A DNA stretch of 28,566 bases from Penium margaritaceum (taxonomy: Eukaryota; Streptophyta; Zygnematophyceae; Desmidiales; Peniaceae): contig SZWC01001536.1 of assembly GCA_023375785.1 (NCBI GenBank), positions 9,096 through 37,661 of the forward strand. Reading direction: 5' to 3'. Made by a program: the position numbers and the translations under genes. Under the pieces are notes generated by a model. The model was not told the DNA's origin. It ran no database searches and worked only from the letters and a program-made list of their open reading frames with translations. Numbering within the stretch: position 1 is the stretch's first letter; each line of letters begins with the position of its first letter. Shown here piece by piece: positions 23,532 through 28,566 of the stretch.

Positions 23532-24658
23532 GTGGCAGTAGCAGCTTTGTCTGGCTACCGGCCTGTACACAAAGAAGAGAAAGGGGAAGAGAAGCAGCTT
23601 GGACTAGTCACCCCTATAGGTATGGTTGCCATGAAGGATGTAGAGAGAGCTACGGACCTCCGGATCATGGCTGCCCAGACCGGTGTCGTTAACACCATGG
23701 CGGTTCCAACCAATTACATAGCCATGCACATCCGAGCTACACTTCTTGTACCCAAGCGCCTTTGCTCCGCGGTCGACGAGCAAGAGGCAGTGGTGGCTCC
23801 AGTAGAGGTGCATGTGCAGAGTCTCATGGCCGAGCTCCGGAAGGCTAGCAGCTGTTGTTGCACTGTGGATGTTCCAACACGACAGGCTGTCAAGGAGTGT
23901 TTGGAGGATTTACACAGGTGTCTCGAAGCAGCTGAGTAGGCTCTATGGGATGCACGTCTAGGATAGGCGGACCTCAAGCAGCGAGTGGATGATGGGATAT
24001 GCACCATGGCTCGAGAGGAGCACCACACCACTGACCGCACCTTCGATGATCGCAACGATGCCGCGGATGCAGATGTACTTACACATGCCGACATCCGGCC
24101 AATTGCTGGTGGTTGAGCGACAGGTGTGTCACGTGCAGCAGGTGCCTTTGCACCAACCATTCTTACAGCCTAAGATGATTTACGAGACGAATCAGTTTTT
24201 TTTGTACCCACACTCTGCGAGCAGCTCATGGCCAGGCGACACTTGAGTTGACGACTGACGTAGTGGAAGTCGACTTGTGAGACAAGCAGGCGCAGCTATA
24301 CTCCATCCTATGGGATGAGACCGCGAGGCTACAGGAGGTTGTAGCTTGTGCCGACGCGCGCACCATCGAGGTCCATGGTTACCTTCATTCCGCAATTAAC
24401 TGCCTCCATGTCGCAGATGTAGCCAGCCGGTCGGCTGCCGTGTTACAGCTTGTCAAGTTCCACACGCACCTCGACACTGCGGAGGCCATGAGGCGATGTG
24501 CAGCTCAACAATAGGAGGCCATATAGTAGGAGATTATTTTAGAGAAGGCCATCAACGCTGCACCAGTCACATCTGCAGGTGATGACATCATTGAAGCCTA
24601 CGACAACGTCGACATAGACAGCAACGACAACAACATTGACGACGGTGCTCCGGGGTGA
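23532..24658 (+). pseudogene. Gag-like decayed frame of the degenerate element
   Basis: The first open part, to TAG 23937, encodes 135 residues including VHVQSLMAELRKASS and VKECLEDLHRCLEAAE, helical and coiled-coil in character. The same frame continues as coding-like sequence to about 24240 through several stops. After the T8 run near 24193 an adjacent frame takes over with TARLQEVVACADARTIEVHG and an acidic Asp/Asn-rich tail, ending at TGA 24656. Stops are again mostly one C-to-T change from CAG or CGA. No zinc knuckle was found, and the assignment as gag rests on position and character only. Confidence 0.5.
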
Positions 24659-24808
24659 GGCTCTCTACGAGCACATCCCACCAGCATCGTCTTTACCCTT
24701 GCTATTGCTCTGCAGGGGTATGTGGCCATGAGGGAGCCATGCCCCCTCCTCCGGGATTGTGTTGTGAGCATCCATCGGCTTTGCTCGTGCTGTCAGCCTC
24801 GGCAGCCC

Positions 24809-24816
24809 AGGGGGAG
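24809..24816 (+). promoter_or_regulatory. Polypurine tract of the degenerate element
   Basis: AGGGGGAG directly precedes the right LTR start TGTTGGTGTGTGG, as in many plant LTR elements. Confidence 0.75.
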
Positions 24817-25920
24817 TGTTGGTGTGTGGGCTTTGGCCTGACACCCTTATGAAGACAGAGTGGTTAGTTTGTGTCTAGGATGATGCTCCAGTCAAGGTTA
24901 CGCTGGTCAAGACCAGCTCACCTAGTGACTTGTCCTAGTGTGATGTGGAGATGCATTGCCTCCATTGTTGTATATGCTCCATGCACGCAATCAGGTGTGG
25001 TCGTGACCTGGACCCCGGAGGCATGTTCCCAGGTCATGAGGAGACCTTGTTGCATTGAACCTCTTGTGTGATGTTTGGCACATGGGTGTGTGATTTACAT
25101 CTTGCATGGTCGAGACCCGGGCACTTGGTGAGTTACACCACTTTCATGAGGAGACCTTGTATTGTGGTTGGTGTTTATGAAAAACAGTGAGTGTAGTCCC
25201 TCACTTATCATTGTGGTGGTGACTGTGTCAGTGGGGGGAGTGTTGGTTTGTGTGGCTTCTACCCTTCACAAGCAACGACCATGGTGATCACCCATATACC
25301 CCGCACTAGTGGTGTGGAGAAGCAGGCATGGAGAGCACGGGGACATGATCCTTGATGAGGCCATAGCTGGCACCGAAGCACCAACGGGTGGTGGCTCCAT
25401 CCACTAGCAGCTGCAAGACAGCTCCCACAACATCCTGGGTGCTTGCCGGGGTGCTTTGTGGTTTTGTGCAGACACTAGAGTTCTCTCGCTGGACTGGCTC
25501 TTGAGCGTGACTTGCATGTTTTGCATTTTCTGTCCACCGACCGATGCCAGACTTGTACATGTGACCAGTCATAGCGTCCGGCTTGAGGTGTTGAATCTCT
25601 AGTTTTAAACGGTGTTGCGTTTGGATATCTGTGCGCGGAGTTACAGCCAAAGCAATGGATTTGGGCTGGTTTGATGACAAACTGCCACTGTCACATGCGT
25701 AACCCGCCGTGCGCCATGGAAGCTATTTATGATGTGTTCTTCTCAGTTGTCATCTCTCCCTGCAATTATATTCAATTTGAGCTTCCTGACACTCTGTACG
25801 TGTCCCTACCCAGACCCTTGCAGGTTCGTGTATGACTTGTGACTATCATCACACACTCACTCAACTTTGACGCTAAGTTAAGGGGCAAGCAGTTAGGAAG
25901 GCGCCACAAAGATTCCTCAC
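24817..25920 (+). repeat. Right LTR of the degenerate element (composite)
   Basis: It is collinear with 22164-23254. An inner purine tract GTGGGGGGAG (25231-25240) precedes a second TGTTGG start at 25241. The end near GATTCCTCACA is approximate because the TSD is not recognisable. Confidence 0.75.
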
Positions 25921-26656
25921 ACATAAACCCATTCGTTTAACACCCAAACCTCAATCAAGGGCAAACTTGTCCGAGGCGATGACCTGACCAGTCGCCACTA
26001 TATTCCGCGACGATGTAGACATGAGGGTATGGCAAGCACCTACACTAACTTTTTACTCATAAAAGATGTGACGGTCAGCGATGACCACATGCTTACACTG
26101 CCGGTAAATCGCGTCGTCGCCAGGTTTGAGTCTCCGGTCGATGAGGAATCAGATAGGCTCCAACGCTAGTGGCCCTTGGCAAGACATCACCTCTCACAGG
26201 GACATGAAGAAAAACATGACTATCTGATCAATTTATCCCTCAACCAAACCTTGATCAGATAGTCGACGACGCATGGCATACAGTCTTGCCATGCCCTTTT
26301 GCCCTTTTCTTTGTTTCTGGCGTGGCTGTGGCGACTGCCAATGGGTAGCTAGGTTGTTTTTTCTTGAAACGGGCGACTGAGCTTTATAGTTAAAAAAACT
26401 GGGTATATGTGACTTGCGCCCTTTTTGAAAGCCCGAATGTTTGAAGGACTGAAAAACGTGCAACCTCAACACCAAATGAGCATGCCAATTTTGTGGGAGA
26501 ATGAGAGTTTCAAGGGGTTGTGTAATAGATGGTGCCAAGAGTATTGAAATCATATTACAAAATCCTTGAACTACCTTTTCTTCAAGCAATACCTTTCTTA
26601 GAAGATACAGTAAACCATATTGAAATCCCCCCCACCCCCCAACACACACCTTATTC
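25921..26656. other. Spacer between two LTR-element remnants
   Basis: No gene was recognised. A 184-codon minus-strand ORF (26787-26233) crosses into the next LTR and has no domain that I know. The one clear structure is the inverted repeat at 26218-26264. Confidence 0.4.
26218..26264. repeat. 14-bp perfect inverted repeat
   Basis: GACTATCTGATCAA (26218-26231) and TTGATCAGATAGTC (26251-26264) are exact reverse complements separated by 19 nt. It could be a hairpin or the end of a small decayed element. Confidence 0.85.
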
Positions 26657-27325
26657 TGTTGGTTTGTGTGGCTTCCATCTGTCACGACCAACACCGATGG
26701 ATTACCCATGTACCCCACGTTGGTGGTATAGGGTTGAGGAGAGTGTGATGACACGACGGGCCTCCAGAGTGTACCAAGACTTCTCAAGCACCTACGACAG
26801 CGTTGGCGAGATGCGGTCGATGCTTTCTGATAGCCCTAAGGGCTTGTCGGGAGCTAGGAGAGTTTTCTCGGTGGGTTGAGACCAGCACATCTGATCGACT
26901 GTACTTGTGCGACGAGGAGACATGATAGCTGTAGTAGGGCTTCTGATGTTCGAAAAGCAGTTTGTGATGTCTGGACGCTGATTTTGAGTGTTTTTAGCAC
27001 TGCTCGTATTTTCTCGGTTGTCGAGGCCCGAGCACTCCGAGAGCTATTCCAGTGCCTCAAGGAGACCACCTTTGTTGTTCTTGTGGTGTATGCAGTGTGT
27101 TATCCCCGCTGAATTGTTTGGGTTCAGCGGGGGTGAAGGGGCTCGGTGCGGCTAGCTATTGGCGCCCCTATGCAAGCTCGCTGGTGGCTCATTTGTATTC
27201 TCTCCATGTTCTTTCATATTATGCCTTCTAGAGTGGGTCATATTCTTGCCGTTTTCCAATGCACTCACACACAAAGCTCATGCTTTTTTCCCCATGGACC
27301 TCCATGCCCTAATTGAATTCTCTCT
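26657..27325 (+). repeat. Third LTR, short form, related to the inner part of the preceding element's LTR
   Basis: It begins TGTTGGTTTGTGTGGCTTC, near-identical to the inner LTR start at 25241, and shares a run of words through TACCCCAC and GGTGG. It ends just before a primer-binding site. Its length (669 bp) agrees with the inner parts at 22590-23254 and 25241-25920. Near its end a hairpin CCCCGCTGAA/TTCAGCGGGG (27104-27132) occurs. Confidence 0.65.
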
Positions 27326-27337
27326 TGGTATCAAAGC
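27326..27337 (+). promoter_or_regulatory. Primer-binding site of the third LTR element
   Basis: TGGTATCAAAGC differs at one base from the initiator tRNA-Met primer site TGGTATCAGAGC. The element's internal region starts here and runs off the window. Confidence 0.65.
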
Positions 27338-28130
27338 ACATGGGGGTGTGTGAGCAACAAAAGCAGTGGAAGCAACAGCAGTGGGTAGAACACTAAGAGA
27401 CCTCGCCACAATGCGCCACGCCGGCAGCCGTGTAAGGGAGCGCAAAGTGACTGCATGGGAATGCCATAGGGGAGGTGACCAGCGCACATCAGCATCAGCG
27501 ACTGGGACATCAACAGTAGTAGCAGCAATAGACGTAGTTGCGGTAGTTGCGATGCCTCGCAACAGGAGTAGTGGCAACAGTAGACACTCATTGCAACAGC
27601 AATAGCGGCGGTAGCAACACTAGTAGGAGCGGACGGTAGCATTCACAGTAGATGTGCCTTTGGTAGTAGCAGCAGTATCAAAATCTGCTGTGCCGCGTAG
27701 CAACAGCAACAATGGCAGGAGCAACAACGACCACAACAGCAACATTGCATAGCAGCAGTAGTAGTATTTGCTGCATTAGCGGCGGTAGTAGCAACAGCAT
27801 GCAGCAGCGGTAGAAGTAGTAGCAATGGCAGCAAAAGCAGTGCATAGCAACAGTAGCACTAGCGGCAGCAGCAACGCCTTTCGGATGCAACAGCAGGAGA
27901 GGCACCATGAAGCAGTAGTAGTAGTAGCAAGTAACAACAGTGGCAGCAGAAAGTATCAGCGGTTGCAGTAGCAAGAAGTAGCGGCGGCAGCAACAAGGAG
28001 CATCAACAACTGTTGCGTAGAGTAGCAGGAGCAGCAGCAGTAGTAGCAACAGCAAAAGCACCAGCAGCAGCAGCAACCGTAGCAGCTGCACCCGCCGTCG
28101 CAGCTGCTGCTGCCGAAGGGCCTCGCAACC
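27338..28130 (+). repeat. Trinucleotide-rich (CAG/CAA/GTA/AGC) tract, internal region of third element
   Basis: About 800 bp are dominated by imperfect triplets such as AGCAGTAGTAGC and GCAACAGCAGT. Many CAG triplets appear as TAG, as in the start of the preceding element's internal region (23290-23480). Long ORFs on the minus strand (poly-Leu/Cys/Val) are products of this composition. A short plus ORF at 27366-27605 may be a gag start, but I cannot support that. Confidence 0.7.
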
Positions 28131-28532
28131 CTCCCCCAAGGGTTGGCCAGAGAGGGACCTCCTTGAACTCCCATAGAGGGCCACCCTCGGAGGGGGCCTG
28201 TTGGCCCTATGAAGCCCCCAAGGGGCCCCTCGAAGGGGCCCCATGAGGCCCCTTGACCCCATCGGCCCAATCGGCCGACCGATGGAGGAGGCCGACGGTG
28301 AGAGAGAGTCCGACCTCCCCCTCCCTCTCCCTCCATTCGTTCCTCCCACATACCCTGCTCGCTTGCACTAGCAAGCGAGCGAGCGAGCATGCACGGGAGG
28401 GAGGGTCCTCCGGACATCCTCCCTCCTTTATTTTCTCAATTTACCCAAATTAGGGGAAACTGAGACTAGGGGGGATGAGAAGAAAAAAAAAGTAGTTGAG
28501 GTGGAAAAAAAAAGGAGGAGGGATGAGGACGA

Positions 28533-28534
<2 letters not shown>
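28131..28534. other. GC-rich hairpin-prone segment followed by purine-rich sequence
   Basis: GGGGCCCCT/AGGGGCCCC (28222-28242, 3-nt loop) and GCTCGCTTGC/GCAAGCGAGC (28357-28380, 4-nt loop) are perfect hairpins. No gene was recognised. Confidence 0.6.

Positions 28535-28565
<31 letters not shown>
28535..28565. repeat. (GA)n microsatellite at right edge
   Basis: An uninterrupted GA dinucleotide run reaches the last bases of the window. Confidence 0.95.

Positions 28566-28566
<1 letters not shown>

Larger units (their letters stand above)
22164..25920 (+). mobile_element. Degenerate non-autonomous LTR retroelement with about 1.09-kb terminal repeats
   Basis: Direct repeats 22164-23254 and 24817-25920 look about 80-85% alike by eye and flank a 1.56-kb internal region. 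A tRNA-Met-type primer site follows the first repeat, and a polypurine tract (AGGGGGAG) precedes the second, which starts TGTTGG. No protease, RT or integrase is present; only a gag-like decayed frame is seen. No clear target duplication was found. The element is clearly older than the chromovirus. Confidence 0.8.

Noticed and set aside
26233-26787. 184-codon minus-strand ORF
   Set aside because: It has no recognisable domain and runs into the start of the third LTR, so it is probably a chance ORF.
27678-28349. 223-codon minus-strand ORF resembling a leucine-rich membrane protein
   Set aside because: The poly-Leu/Cys/Val stretches come from the complement of CAG/GTA triplets; there is no start context or domain.

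Overview
The window looks like nuclear DNA of a plant or green-lineage alga; the species cannot be fixed from the sequence. The reasons are a spliced protein phosphatase 2A catalytic-subunit gene whose residues resemble land-plant and streptophyte PP2Ac, a chromodomain-bearing Ty3/gypsy retrotransposon, further LTR-element remnants primed by initiator tRNA-Met, and large gene-poor repeat blocks. Both window ends run into (GA)n microsatellites, as contig ends often do.

Layout. (1) 1-3024, minus strand: the 5' part of a PP2A catalytic-subunit gene. Four phase-0 exons (3024-2941, 2184-2128, 901-818, 312-241) give residues 1-99, including the GDxHG and GDxxDRG metal-binding motifs. The rest lies beyond the left edge. 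(2) 3025-3480: upstream flank of that gene. (3) About 3480-8740: a sharply AT-rich block without credible ORFs. (4) About 8740-9870: intermediate-composition DNA with nothing recognisable. (5) About 9880-22112: a cluster of modular fold-back repeats, into which an 8.57-kb Ty3/gypsy chromovirus (10611-19179) has jumped. The retroelement has two 700-bp LTRs, a perfect 5-bp target duplication (TTGGG), a tRNA-iMet primer site, gag, pol in the order PR-RT-RNaseH-IN-chromodomain, and a polypurine tract. It is dead through about a dozen in-frame stops and two frameshifts, but it keeps what looks like a complete -1 ribosomal frameshift signal at the gag-pol junction. (6) 22164-25920: an older LTR element with about 1.09-kb repeats and only a degenerate gag-like internal frame. 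(7) 26657 to the right end: a related third LTR followed by a primer site and a long CAG/CAA/TAG-rich tract that leaves the window.

The most unusual structure is the fold-back cluster. With the retroelement removed in thought, five sequence modules, here called A to D with A doubled, read C-B-A-A-D-C | C-D-A-A-B-C about an axis near 19545. A second fold-back (C-B-A-A-A | A-B-C) follows with its axis near 21500. Single modules are themselves strong hairpins, or arrays with a period of about 30 bp. No protein gene belongs to this cluster, so it is best viewed as a non-autonomous fold-back-type mobile element or satellite array; that is an inference.

Only the PP2A gene looks like a functional host gene. 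Everything else is mobile or repetitive DNA, or carries no recognisable signal. All coordinates and mismatch counts were made by eye.
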